A DNA stretch of 19,870 bases from DATBMY01 sp036554605 (GCA_036554605.1 DATBMY010000399.1:1-19870), one strand, 5' to 3'. Positions 1 to 8,225 are shown, counted from the stretch's first letter. The notes: generated from the letters alone by a model not told the origin. Made by a program: numbers and translations.

Positions 1-25
1 TCAGCCCATAAAATTCGAGATACAT
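1..25 (-). CDS. Start of an ExeA/GspA-like AAA ATPase gene (partial, runs off the left edge)
   Basis: Only the first eight codons are visible, reading MYLEFYGL. An ATG at 23-25 is preceded on the minus strand by a strong Shine-Dalgarno sequence (AGGAGAGA at 32-39). The opening closely matches the usual start of ExeA/GspA-type secretion ATPases, including those tied to exopolysaccharide/PEP-CTERM loci, which typically begin M-Y-x-x-F-Y-G-L followed by a K/R-E-K-P-F motif. The gene would lie 31 bases downstream of the kinase-like gene and be its last visible operon partner. If the call is right, the product is a cytoplasmic P-loop ATPase often found near polysaccharide export genes. The frame is open to base 1. 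The match rests on eight residues and one good ribosome binding site, so it is a reasoned guess. Confidence 0.55.
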
Positions 26-56
26 CCCTGGTCTCTCCTGAAGTTTGCTCAATATA

Positions 57-965
57 TCATATGACGCTCGCCGCCGTGAGGCTTTCGAGCGCGGCCAGAA
101 ACTGAGCGGCGCTCTCAAACCTCGCGCCCGGCTCCTTCTCAAGCATTCTCATCACTATCGCCGAAAGCTCTTCGTCGACCTCCATCGAAATCAGGTGCGG
201 CGGCGATATGGCTCCATCATCATGCTTTCGGGCAATGTAACCGGCGTCGTCGGAATCGAACGGCACCCTGTCGGTGAGCATCTCGTAGAGCAGCGCGCCG
301 AGCGAATATATATCGCTCCTGTGATCTGCGCCTGCATCCGAGACCTGCTCCGGGCTCAGGTAAGCAGGCGCCTGGCGGCTCCAGCGCGCTCTTTGCGCCC
401 ACTCCATCTCGCTAGCGGCGTTGATGCCAAACCCGTCGACCATCGCCCGGCCATCCGGCCCTATCAATATATTGGCCGGATTTAGTTCGAGGTGTAACAC
501 GCGCGCGTTGTGCGCCGAGTCAATCGCGGCCCCTACCTCGGAAGCTATTCTGACGGCCGCGGCGGTGTCGAGCCAGCCGCCGCGAATAAGACGTTCGCGA
601 AGACTCTCTTCTTGCCCCGTTCGCGCGAGCATAACAAAATGGACTCCGTTCACCTGCCCCGGCTTGCTCGACCTCACGATGTTCGGGTGCGCAAGCTTTA
701 TCGCGCAGTAAGCCTCCAGGTAAAACATCTCCCTGCGCCTGAAGTCGCGCGCGGCAACGGGCGAAAGTACCCTGAGCGCGATCTCGTTGCCCGACGTCTT
801 CTCGCGCGCCAGGTAATGCTCTACGCCTCCGGTCGCATCGATCATCCGCGTGATCTCAAAATGCTCGCCCAGCGCGGCCGCGACTCGCTTGAAACTTTGC
901 TGCGCGCTCAATGGTCCGGTCCACGCCGTTGCGCATCCGCCTTCCAGATCAACTGATCGACTCAT
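57..965 (-). CDS. Ser/Thr protein kinase-fold protein, probable pseudokinase
   Basis: A 302-residue protein made almost entirely of one bacterial Ser/Thr kinase (PknB-like) domain, about residues 36-295, with no membrane segment or sensor domain. Kinase landmarks present: the APE-like SPE (204-206) after AYL, the SDIYSLG segment with Asp218, a P-F segment near 235 and Arg282 (ARF). Catalytic landmarks are altered. The glycine-rich loop is degenerate (MIDATGGVEHYLA, 41-53). The VAIK Lys is Arg65 (ALRVL). The catalytic loop reads HLELNPAN (158-165) instead of HRDLKPxN, so the catalytic Asp is Glu160 and the loop Lys is Asn162. The Mg-binding motif is VDGFG (176-180). Asn165 is kept. It is therefore more likely a binding or scaffold protein than an active kinase. 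The ATG at 965 has AGGGGAA at 971-977. It sits 24 bases after the sugar dehydrogenase gene and just before the ExeA-like gene. Family assignment is sure; loss of activity is inferred. Confidence 0.9.
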   Translation of the reverse strand: MSRSVDLEGGCATAWTGPLSAQQSFKRVAAALGEHFEITRMIDATGGVEHYLAREKTSGNEIALRVLSPVAARDFRRREMFYLEAYCAIKLAHPNIVRSSKPGQVNGVHFVMLARTGQEESLRERLIRGGWLDTAAAVRIASEVGAAIDSAHNARVLHLELNPANILIGPDGRAMVDGFGINAASEMEWAQRARWSRQAPAYLSPEQVSDAGADHRSDIYSLGALLYEMLTDRVPFDSDDAGYIARKHDDGAISPPHLISMEVDEELSAIVMRMLEKEPGARFESAAQFLAALESLTAASVI

Positions 966-989
966 ATCTATTCCCCTGGTGTTGATTGT

Positions 990-2303
990 TCACCAACAAA
1001 TGCCCTGGTACTGTTTGCGATTCTCTTCGGCGTCGAACATTCGCACCAGGTCTATAATGATGCAGCCGTTGTTCATCTTGCCGGCGAGCACTTGAAATTC
1101 CTCTTCCTTCTTGCCGATGATGATGATCTCCGATGCGTCGATGACCTCGCTCAAATCCGAGCGCATCAGTGATGATATATGCGGTATCTCGCGCTCGATG
1201 TACTCTTTGTTCGCCCCGAACAGCCGCGCAAGCTCTACGTCGCGGTCGTATATCGCGAGCTTCAATCCCTTCCCGATCAGCGTCTCGATCATCGTAACCA
1301 TTGGGCTTTCGCGCAGGTCATCCGTGCCTGACTTGAAACTGAGCCCCAGCACGCCCACCGTCTTGCGCCCCGTTCGCAGGACCGCCTCGATTGCCCGCTC
1401 TACCTGCCGGCGGTTGCTTGCCAGCACCGAATTGAGCATCGGCACTTCGACATCAAGCTCCTTCGCCTTGTAATTGATGGCGCGCAGATCCTTTGGTAGG
1501 CAAGACCCGCCGAACGCGAAACCGGGCTTCAAGTAATAAGGCGACAGGTTCAGCTTCGTGTCCTGGCAGAAAACCTCCATGACCTTGTGGCTGTCGACGC
1601 CGAGCGCTTTCGATATGTTGCCGATCTCGTTGGCGAACGTGACCTTCACCGCATGAAAAGCGTTGCACGCGTACTTGACCATCTCCGCTTCCTTGACGGC
1701 GGTGTTGATGACCGGCGCGCTTAAATGCGAATAGAGCCGCCCGACCAGCGCGGCCGCGTCTTCCGTGTCCGCGCCGATGAGCGTGAAGGGCGGGTTATTA
1801 AAATCCTTTATCGAGCTCCCCTCGCGCAGGAACTCAGGGTTGATCGCAACGTCAAAATCGCGCCTCGCGCGCTTGCCCGAATAGACCTCCAGGGTCGGGA
1901 TCACCGTCTGCTCTATCGTGCCCGGCAGCATGGTCGAGCGCATAACGACTACATGGTATCGGCCCTTCGCGCTGATTGCTTCGCCTATCTGCTGGCACGC
2001 GCGCTTGACATAGGCGAGGTTCAAGCTGCCGTTAGGATTGCCCGGCGTTCCTATGCAGACGAGAGATAGGTCGCTCGAAATTATCGCCTCAGTTGCGCCG
2101 GTCGTCGCGCGCAGGCGGCCCGCCTTCACCGCTTCGCTTATCAACTCTTCGATGCCCGGCTCAACTATCGGGCTGCGGCCGCCGTTGATTATATCGACCT
2201 TGACCGGGTTGACCTCGACGCCCGTCACTTCGTGTCCGGCCGCCGCAAAACAGGCCGCCGAAACGCAACCGACATATCCGAGACCGAGAATGCTGATCCT
2301 CAT
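990..2303 (-). CDS. Nucleotide-sugar 6-dehydrogenase, GDP-mannose dehydrogenase (AlgD)-like
   Basis: A 437-residue NAD-dependent UDP-glucose/GDP-mannose dehydrogenase, which oxidises the C6 hydroxyl of a nucleotide sugar to the uronic acid in two steps. The N-terminal Rossmann fold opens with ILGLGYVG (5-12). VEPGIEELI (47-55), INPEFLREGSSIKDF (154-168), Lys210/Asn214/His217 and the GFAFGGSCLPKD motif (261-272) follow. The catalytic Cys falls at 268, the same position as in Pseudomonas AlgD, and the length is nearly the same as AlgD (436). This favours GDP-mannose over UDP-glucose as substrate but does not prove it. A TTG-initiated reading from 2321 is possible, but the ATG at 2303 is preferred: AAGAAAGG lies five bases upstream (2309-2316) and MRISI matches the family start. 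It follows the GT4 gene by 14 bases, so it is cotranscribed. Cytoplasmic. Confidence 0.93.
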   Translation of the reverse strand: MRISILGLGYVGCVSAACFAAAGHEVTGVEVNPVKVDIINGGRSPIVEPGIEELISEAVKAGRLRATTGATEAIISSDLSLVCIGTPGNPNGSLNLAYVKRACQQIGEAISAKGRYHVVVMRSTMLPGTIEQTVIPTLEVYSGKRARRDFDVAINPEFLREGSSIKDFNNPPFTLIGADTEDAAALVGRLYSHLSAPVINTAVKEAEMVKYACNAFHAVKVTFANEIGNISKALGVDSHKVMEVFCQDTKLNLSPYYLKPGFAFGGSCLPKDLRAINYKAKELDVEVPMLNSVLASNRRQVERAIEAVLRTGRKTVGVLGLSFKSGTDDLRESPMVTMIETLIGKGLKLAIYDRDVELARLFGANKEYIEREIPHISSLMRSDLSEVIDASEIIIIGKKEEEFQVLAGKMNNGCIIIDLVRMFDAEENRKQYQGICW

Positions 2304-2308
2304 ATCAA

Positions 2309-2316
2309 CCTTTCTT
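2309..2316 (-). promoter_or_regulatory. Ribosome binding site that decides the dehydrogenase start
   Basis: The minus strand reads AAGAAAGG, five bases before the ATG at 2303. The upstream TTG at 2321 overlaps the stop codon of the preceding gene and has no comparable site, so the ATG start is chosen. The site overlaps no coding sequence. Confidence 0.6.
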
Positions 2317-2317
2317 A

Positions 2318-3562
2318 TCAAACCGCATGAGCCGTCTGCGCGACTGACCGCATTTTCACGGCGCCGTCGCTCGCCGCTTCCGCAAGCGCCGATTCGAAGC
2401 GCGCGGCGATGACCGACCAGTCGTAGCGCGCGGCCGTGTCCTGTGCGGCCCCCTCTATGCTTCGACGCAGAGAAGGGTCTTTCAATAGCGTGACGACCGA
2501 GTCCGCGAACCCCGCCGCGCCGTCCGCGAGCAATATGTCGCGCCCGCCGGTGACGTCGAGCCCTTCGGCTCCTATCGAAGTCGAGACGACTGCTTTGCCC
2601 ATCGCCATCGCTTCATAAATCTTCAGTCGCGTGCCGCCGCCCACGCGCAGAGGAACTACGAAGACCGCCGCCTCTTTCAGGTGCTCGACAACCGAGGGAA
2701 CCGTTCCGGTCACCTCTATGGATTCGCCCGCGAGCTTTTTTACGCGCGGGTGCGGATTGCGCCCGACTATGCGGAGTCGCGCTTCGGGCGCGCGCTCCTT
2801 GACCGAGGGCCAGATCTCGCGGCAGAAATAATCGACGCCGTCGATGTTCGCTTCCCAATCCATCGAGCCGACGAATATGACGATTGGCTCTTCGGCGGAG
2901 GCCACGGCCGCCGCCCTGTATTGCTTCAAGTCGACGCCCGTAGGCACAACGCTTATTCGCGACGACTCAGTCATCGCGCTCATCTCTTTGCGGTCGTGAT
3001 CCGAAACGGCAATGACGCGAGGGAACCGGGCAACCGTCTCGCGCTCGTACCTGCGCATCTTCGCGGCCTCTATCTTAAAGACCATGCGCTTTAAAATGTT
3101 CGGCTCGTGCTCCGCCTGCCGCTCCCACAGTATCGACTCGACATTGTGCTGAAAGAGGACCGCGGGCGTTCGATGCGCGCGCGGAAAATCGAGCGATACG
3201 GAAAGAAAATCGCAAACGGCAACATCGAAACGATCTTCGTTGAGCCAGGACTGAAGTATCCGCCTTACTTGCTTTGAGCTGAATTTCGACACGGCGTACG
3301 GCGCGCGCGAAGGCAGCCTTCGCCCGTAATCAATCGCTCGCCCGAGCAGGCCCGAGTCCGGGGCCGGCGTGTTGAACGTGACCGCGTTCGGAAACATCTC
3401 TTTAATCTCTTGCTCGTAGGCTTCGTCGCGGCGGCCGCCGTAATAAGATAGAAGCCGGACATCATTGCTGACGGCAAGTTGCCGAAGTATGTTGAACGAG
3501 CGAATCTTTCCGCCCGTATCGACCGGGAGAAGCTTGCCCGCTTTTACCCACAATATTCTCAT
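2318..3562 (-). CDS. GT4-family glycosyltransferase
   Basis: A 414-residue GT-B fold glycosyltransferase that would transfer a sugar from a nucleotide donor to a growing glycan at the cytoplasmic face of the membrane. The N-terminal acceptor domain opens with MRILWVKAG, then TGGKIRSFNIL (16-26), a glycine loop typical of GT4 enzymes. FQHNVESILWERQ (137-149) resembles the sugar transferases that accompany EPS/exosortase loci. The C-terminal domain has PTGVDLKQY (207-215), IFVGSMDWEANIDGV (229-243) and the donor-site segment GGGTRLKIYEAMAMGKAVV (308-326), whose Glu317 is the usual nucleotide-binding Glu. Its ATG overlaps the stop codon of the upstream amidotransferase by four bases (ATGA), a sign of translational coupling. 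It has no signal peptide or membrane segment. Sugar specificity cannot be read from sequence. Confidence 0.92.
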   Translation of the reverse strand: MRILWVKAGKLLPVDTGGKIRSFNILRQLAVSNDVRLLSYYGGRRDEAYEQEIKEMFPNAVTFNTPAPDSGLLGRAIDYGRRLPSRAPYAVSKFSSKQVRRILQSWLNEDRFDVAVCDFLSVSLDFPRAHRTPAVLFQHNVESILWERQAEHEPNILKRMVFKIEAAKMRRYERETVARFPRVIAVSDHDRKEMSAMTESSRISVVPTGVDLKQYRAAAVASAEEPIVIFVGSMDWEANIDGVDYFCREIWPSVKERAPEARLRIVGRNPHPRVKKLAGESIEVTGTVPSVVEHLKEAAVFVVPLRVGGGTRLKIYEAMAMGKAVVSTSIGAEGLDVTGGRDILLADGAAGFADSVVTLLKDPSLRRSIEGAAQDTAARYDWSVIAARFESALAEAASDGAVKMRSVAQTAHAV

Positions 3563-5505
3563 GCGATTAATCTCTGCCCCGGCGGCTCAAAGTCGGCCGC
3601 GCAAGCGCGCTCGTTATCAAAGAACCGGCGCTGCCATATTTCGAAGTTGATCAAAGCCCACAGCCGTTCGGTGTGGTCCTCGCCCGCTTTGTGCCTTGCG
3701 GCAAGCTCGCTGGCATACCCGTGATCGAATATGCCGCGCTCCCTGGCCCTTTCGCTCAAGACGTACTCATCGATTATGTGCGTGAAGTCTGAGCGCAGCC
3801 ACTTTCCTACGGGCACGGGAAATCCCATCTTCTTGCGCGAGAGTACCTGAGCGGGCAGCTTGCCCTTCATTGCCCGGCGCAGTATGTATTTGGTCTGAAG
3901 CCCGCGCAGCTTCATAGATGTAGGAAGAGATGCGGCGAACTCGACGAGCTTGTGATCGAGGAAAGGAACGCGACTTTCAATAGAAGCCGCCATGCTCATC
4001 TGGTCCTGCTTCATCAAAAGCTCGTGCAGGTAAGTCTTCATGTCCGCGGCGAGCATCTGGTCGAGAAACGAGGGTGCGTCCGAGGCGTTGATGTAATCAA
4101 TCGCCGTCCGGTACGGATCGATTCCAGGCATGCGCTCGCGGGCAGCAGTTGTCAGAAGGCGCTGTTGCGCCCGCCGCGAGAAGACCGAAAAATTATCGAA
4201 GTAGATATCTTCAATCTCCGGCTCAAGACAGAGAAAAGTGCGCTTCAGTTTTCGACCGGGCCATGAGCGCGCGCCCGCGCCTTCGACCCTGCGGGCGACT
4301 GCCCTGCGAAAAGCAGCGGGCGTAAATACGCGATACGCGCGCCCGAGCTTCAGGTTGTAAAGCGCGCGGCTGTATTTGCCGTATCCGGCCAGCAGCTCGT
4401 CGCTTCCCTCTCCCGTCAGCACAACCTTCACGTGACCGGCCGCGAGCCGCGACACAAAATAGAGCGCTACGCTCGAAGGGTGAGCAATCGGCTCATCCTC
4501 TTGATAGACCAGCCGCGGCAGAGCATCGAAGAACTCTTCAGGGCTAACAACGACTTCGTGATGATCTGTTTTGAACTCGCGCGCAACAATCCTCGCATAC
4601 TCAAGCTCGTTTGCTTCTCTTTCCGCGAACGCAACCGAGAAGGTCTTTATCGGATCATTGACCATCCTGCTCATGGCCGCGGCTATGGCGCTTGAATCAA
4701 TACCGCCCGACAGGAACATCCCCAGCGGCACGTCCGCCATGAGCCTGAGCCGGACCGATGTGTCAAACATCTCCGCGAATTGCTCCGCGTACCGGCTGCC
4801 GGTGAGCGGGCGCTCCGATTTTCGGAAGCTCAGCTCCCAGTATTGTTCGATCTTTGCATGCCCGTTATGCCAGATGAGCGTGTGGCCGGGCAGCAGCCGT
4901 TTCACTCCGCGAAAAAGCGTCTCTTCGCCCGACGTGTACCGGTTGGCCAGATAATCGGATAGAGTGTTGTAATTGATCTCCGGCTTTACTGCGCCGGCTT
5001 CGACGAGCGCTTTTATTTCCGAGGCGAAGAAGATCGTGCCGTCATCTGAAAGCGAGTAGTAGAGCGGCTTGATGCCTAAGCGGTCGCGGGCGAGCAGGAG
5101 GGTTTGGCGGGCCTGATCCCAGATGGCGAAGGCGAACATGCCGCGCAGGCGCTCGACCGCGCGCGCGCCGTACTCTTCATAGAGGTGAATAATAGTCTCA
5201 GTATCCGAGAGGCTGCGGTAAATATGGCCGCGCTTTTCAAGGTCAGGGCGCAGCTCGGCGTGGTTATAGACCTCGCCGTTATAAACTATGTGGACCGTTT
5301 CATCTTCATTCGCCATCGGCTGATGGCCGCCGCCCAGGTCGATGATTGACAAGCGGCGATGGGCGAGCCCTGCCTTGCCGCTGATGTAGATGCCTGCGTC
5401 ATCCGGCCCGCGATGCGTGAGCGTATCACTCATCGCGCGCAAGCGCGTCTCTTCTATCGTCCTCGCCGAGCTGGCCGAAACCGCCATGCCGCAGATCCCG
5501 CACAT
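3559..5505 (-). CDS. asnB: Asparagine synthase (glutamine-hydrolysing)-type amidotransferase, copy 1
   Basis: A 648-residue class II glutamine amidotransferase fused to an ATP-pyrophosphatase synthetase domain. Glutaminase domain (about 1-210): Cys2 nucleophile exposed after Met removal (MCGICG), HRGPDD (31-36), AHRRLSIIDL (48-57), YNGEVYN (75-81) and RGMFAFAIWD (121-130). Synthetase domain: SGGIDSS PP-loop (266-272) and GEGSDE (365-370), where the Glu matches the catalytic Glu of E. coli AsnB. The protein is longer than E. coli AsnB (about 554) and matches the 620-650 residue amidotransferases common in exopolysaccharide and exosortase loci. It starts directly after the stop of the heparinase-like gene (TAAATG) and overlaps the next gene by four bases. 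In this setting it could amidate a uronic acid or another carboxylate rather than make free asparagine; that is inference. Cytoplasmic. Confidence 0.93.
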   Translation of the reverse strand: MCGICGMAVSASSARTIEETRLRAMSDTLTHRGPDDAGIYISGKAGLAHRRLSIIDLGGGHQPMANEDETVHIVYNGEVYNHAELRPDLEKRGHIYRSLSDTETIIHLYEEYGARAVERLRGMFAFAIWDQARQTLLLARDRLGIKPLYYSLSDDGTIFFASEIKALVEAGAVKPEINYNTLSDYLANRYTSGEETLFRGVKRLLPGHTLIWHNGHAKIEQYWELSFRKSERPLTGSRYAEQFAEMFDTSVRLRLMADVPLGMFLSGGIDSSAIAAAMSRMVNDPIKTFSVAFAEREANELEYARIVAREFKTDHHEVVVSPEEFFDALPRLVYQEDEPIAHPSSVALYFVSRLAAGHVKVVLTGEGSDELLAGYGKYSRALYNLKLGRAYRVFTPAAFRRAVARRVEGAGARSWPGRKLKRTFLCLEPEIEDIYFDNFSVFSRRAQQRLLTTAARERMPGIDPYRTAIDYINASDAPSFLDQMLAADMKTYLHELLMKQDQMSMAASIESRVPFLDHKLVEFAASLPTSMKLRGLQTKYILRRAMKGKLPAQVLSRKKMGFPVPVGKWLRSDFTHIIDEYVLSERARERGIFDHGYASELAARHKAGEDHTERLWALINFEIWQRRFFDNERACAADFEPPGQRLIA

Positions 5506-8058
5506 TTACCGGTCCTTTTCACTCTCAATCAATCTCCAGCCCGAACCTTCGCGGACGAATGCCGCGCCGCGACGGCTCTGGCCCAGATCGTAGCTGACGC
5601 CGTTGATTATGGTGACCTCCGGGGGATGGCTGAAGGATAAATCAAAACGGGTGCCGCCATGAATAGTAATTTCAATATTCCCCTCGCGCGCGCGCACCGT
5701 GCAGCTCCTGACGCTTGTGGGCGAGGTGAGCGCAAACAGGTTCGCGATTTCGATTTTCTTCCCTTCAATCAGGAATCCGCGGTCGAAATCTTCTCCTCTA
5801 AATCGCGCCACCGCGAAAGCGCCTTGCGCTGATACTCTTTCGCTCCGAGCCTCAGCCTCACGGCTGCCCACGATTGCAATGTCAGACATACATTCGGCTG
5901 CGATCTTGAAGACTCCACCGCGGTTCGTCGATTCGCGCCGCTCTATTCGAATTGCCCGGCCCGCGCTCGACGGCATAAGCAGTGTGATCAATTCCTGGTC
6001 GCCTTTGCCTTCGATCTCGACTCTCGCGACCGGCGCTTCCTCCCGGTGGCCGTACGCACCAGATACCCATCCCTGTTCAATGCGCGCGCTCGGCGCAATC
6101 GCGGCATACGTCTTTATTTCGAGCGCGCGCTCGCCCGCCGCGAGCGCCGTAATAGACGAGCCCTCGGAGCTGACCTCGCAATCGCGCCCAAAATGAAAGG
6201 CGGCGCTGTAACGGTGATGCCCTCGCGCGGCGAACCAATCATGAACGATCATATATGCCGGCAATTCTTCCGATTCGCCCTCCGGCTTCACCATAAGCAT
6301 CGCGCGATTATGAGTGACCGGATCGCTTAATCGCTTATACCCATCGTGCGAGCCTTCGAAATAGTCGAACGATTTCTCGCCGATGAAGTCGCGCGCGTTC
6401 GAGCGGGCGATATGATTCCATGAAAAAGGTCCTGCCGGAACCGATTGTGATTGCCCGTCGATTTCAACCGTGTTGTGCGCGGCTGTCGAGCGGAAATAGT
6501 CGCGCGCCTCTCGATCCCCCGTATATGAGAACGTCCCGGGGTCGACGAGCCACGTGACGCCCGAGGCCGCAAACTCAAACGACAGCGCGTCGGCGTGAGC
6601 GTGCCCGCAGTTATGTGCGCCGTGCGGCCCGCAGTCTATCAATGCATAGCTTGAATGCTCGTCCCATCCCTCGCGCATAACGAAGTACCCGCTGTCGGAA
6701 AAAGCGCGGCTGTGCTGGACCGGTTCGACTGTTTTGATCCTGTCATACCGCTCAATCCCCTCGGGGCCGAGCAGCCACGCTATTTCAGAGCGGGCCTCTC
6801 CCGCAACGAATTTCCAGTCGCCAGATCCGAACAGGGCCGCGCCCGCCGCGAGCGTGTCGCGGAAATCGTTTGGCGCGCGCCCGGCAAAAGCGATCAGCCT
6901 GCCGCCGTCGTCGTCGCCTATGAACGGCGTAGAGCCATCGGGGCGGGTGATCCACATCAGGTAATTGATCGCCGCCGCCAGCCGGTCGTCGGTCCTGGCG
7001 GGCAGTAACCAGTTATTTGCGCGCGTAAGCAGCATCAGGTGAATGTAAAAATCGGCGGTGTAGCGGTGATAGTAGGTAGACTGCTCGAAGTAGCCGCCGT
7101 CGGCGCGAACCTGTATTGGCAACTGCTCGACCAGAATTCTGAGGCCGGTCTTTCTCCAGGCGCTCGCTTTCCGCAACTCGGGCAGCGCCACGCCCAGGTA
7201 GAAGAGACCCAACGCCTCGCCCGTCAGGTGAGTGTTCGGGCTGAAATAATAAGAAAGGTACGACTCGATATGACGCCCATGCGCGATAAGATATTTTATA
7301 AACCGCGCGGCAAACTCGTTCGTCAAATGGCGCGAGCCCGCCATAAAATGCAATGCCCACAGCCAGGCCATCACGCGGAAGGAAAGCTCCAGGCTGCTCG
7401 CCCAGTTGATCCCGCGGTTGGGCGGGTTGTTGTCCATCCACGCGCTGGCTTGAGCGACGAAGCTTGCGGCGTATCGCTCGTCGCCCGTCAGAGCGTATGC
7501 CTGCCCGAACGTGACAAAGTGCGCGTGACGATTTAACTCCCAGGTGATCTTCTTATCGCCGGCCGCATCAGGGCTGAGGTAATCTATGCGGCTCCAGTGA
7601 TCGAGCGGAGTGCGCTTGCCGGAAACCGGTTCGAGCACCCACTCGATGGGAGAGCCGAAGCTCAAATCTTTATACCCGAGCAGGTCGAAGCGGCAGGCGC
7701 GGGCGTGATCCGCCCGCTCGATTATCAAGCGGGCCTCGCAGGGAAATCGTTGCTTTACCAGTTCGACTATCCGGTCGAGGCGAGCGAGCGCGGGAAAGAA
7801 GATTGGTGATTGCGAAGCTCGCGGCGCGCCTGCTACGAAAGAACGTATGCGCTCCATTATAGGAGCGACGCTGCCTTTGCCCGATCCGTTGCGCGCGGAT
7901 GGGGTGATTTCGGAAAGCAGCGCGGCATCGTCCATTTCGGATGTGCCCGTGCCGAACAACCGCTCGCTGAGCTTGGAAAGCTCCTGTAGGCTGCGGGCGC
8001 GAATCTCGTTGAGGCTCCGGCTCCGGAGCTTTTTCAGTTGTGTGAGGCCAACTGACAT
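5506..8058 (-). CDS. Heparinase II/III-family (alginate lyase-like) protein
   Basis: An 850-residue protein of the heparinase II/III superfamily, which cleaves uronate-containing polysaccharides by beta-elimination. An alpha-helical toroid spans about 100-430: NRHAHFVTFGQAYALTGDERY (within 176-196), INWASSLELSFRVMAW (217-232), SPNTHLTGEALG (273-284) and YYHRY (329-333). Then comes the beta-sheet heparinase domain with GHAHADALSFE (485-495), DPGTFSYTGD (506-515) and AHNTVEIDGQ (527-536). The Asn-His, Tyr and His of these motifs are the usual catalytic group. The family's usual EPS-locus forms are shorter. No signal peptide is visible: the N-terminus MSVGLTQLKKLRSRS is basic and not hydrophobic, so export is unclear. 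The start agrees with the family (a short basic helix first), but no good Shine-Dalgarno site precedes it. The stop is followed at once by the amidotransferase ATG. Confidence 0.9.
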   Translation of the reverse strand: MSVGLTQLKKLRSRSLNEIRARSLQELSKLSERLFGTGTSEMDDAALLSEITPSARNGSGKGSVAPIMERIRSFVAGAPRASQSPIFFPALARLDRIVELVKQRFPCEARLIIERADHARACRFDLLGYKDLSFGSPIEWVLEPVSGKRTPLDHWSRIDYLSPDAAGDKKITWELNRHAHFVTFGQAYALTGDERYAASFVAQASAWMDNNPPNRGINWASSLELSFRVMAWLWALHFMAGSRHLTNEFAARFIKYLIAHGRHIESYLSYYFSPNTHLTGEALGLFYLGVALPELRKASAWRKTGLRILVEQLPIQVRADGGYFEQSTYYHRYTADFYIHLMLLTRANNWLLPARTDDRLAAAINYLMWITRPDGSTPFIGDDDGGRLIAFAGRAPNDFRDTLAAGAALFGSGDWKFVAGEARSEIAWLLGPEGIERYDRIKTVEPVQHSRAFSDSGYFVMREGWDEHSSYALIDCGPHGAHNCGHAHADALSFEFAASGVTWLVDPGTFSYTGDREARDYFRSTAAHNTVEIDGQSQSVPAGPFSWNHIARSNARDFIGEKSFDYFEGSHDGYKRLSDPVTHNRAMLMVKPEGESEELPAYMIVHDWFAARGHHRYSAAFHFGRDCEVSSEGSSITALAAGERALEIKTYAAIAPSARIEQGWVSGAYGHREEAPVARVEIEGKGDQELITLLMPSSAGRAIRIERRESTNRGGVFKIAAECMSDIAIVGSREAEARSERVSAQGAFAVARFRGEDFDRGFLIEGKKIEIANLFALTSPTSVRSCTVRAREGNIEITIHGGTRFDLSFSHPPEVTIINGVSYDLGQSRRGAAFVREGSGWRLIESEKDR

Positions 8059-8150
8059 AGAATCTTACGGGGCAATGACACCTGGCCTGCGCCCCTTTAA
8101 GTTAAATGCTTATTAGAGCTGTTTCCCCAGATCGGGTAGTAGTGATCGTA

Positions 8151-8191
8151 GGGGCAGGGCTCGTCCCTGCCCGGATCGCCCAAAGGGCGAT
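8151..8191. repeat. Two adjacent intergenic hairpins, REP-like
   Basis: Inside the 167-base spacer between the heparinase-like and GT39-like genes are two perfect inverted repeats side by side. GGGCAGGG (8152-8159) pairs with CCCTGCCC (8165-8172) across a five-base loop. ATCGCCC (8175-8181) pairs with GGGCGAT (8185-8191) across AAA. No T-run follows either stem on either strand, so a classical intrinsic terminator is not supported. The arrangement resembles short palindromic repeats scattered through many GC-rich bacterial genomes; that is an impression and copy number cannot be judged from one copy. It might stabilise mRNA ends or lower read-through between the two halves of the operon. The rest of the spacer shows nothing else recognisable. 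Confidence 0.6.
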
Positions 8192-8225
8192 GATGGCGTT
8201 AAAGATACCGTCCGGCTGCTTTTAA

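Noticed and set aside
2304..2321. TTG start at 2321 for the sugar dehydrogenase
   Set aside because: It would overlap the preceding stop codon and add six residues not expected in the family, while the ATG at 2303 has a well-placed ribosome binding site.
5699..6196. Plus-strand open frame of about 165 codons
   Set aside because: Antisense to the C-terminal part of the heparinase-family gene, with low-complexity composition and no family resemblance.
8152..8191. Intrinsic terminator between the GT39-like and heparinase-like genes
   Set aside because: The stems are strong but no run of T follows on either strand, and both flanking genes point the same way within one functional cluster.
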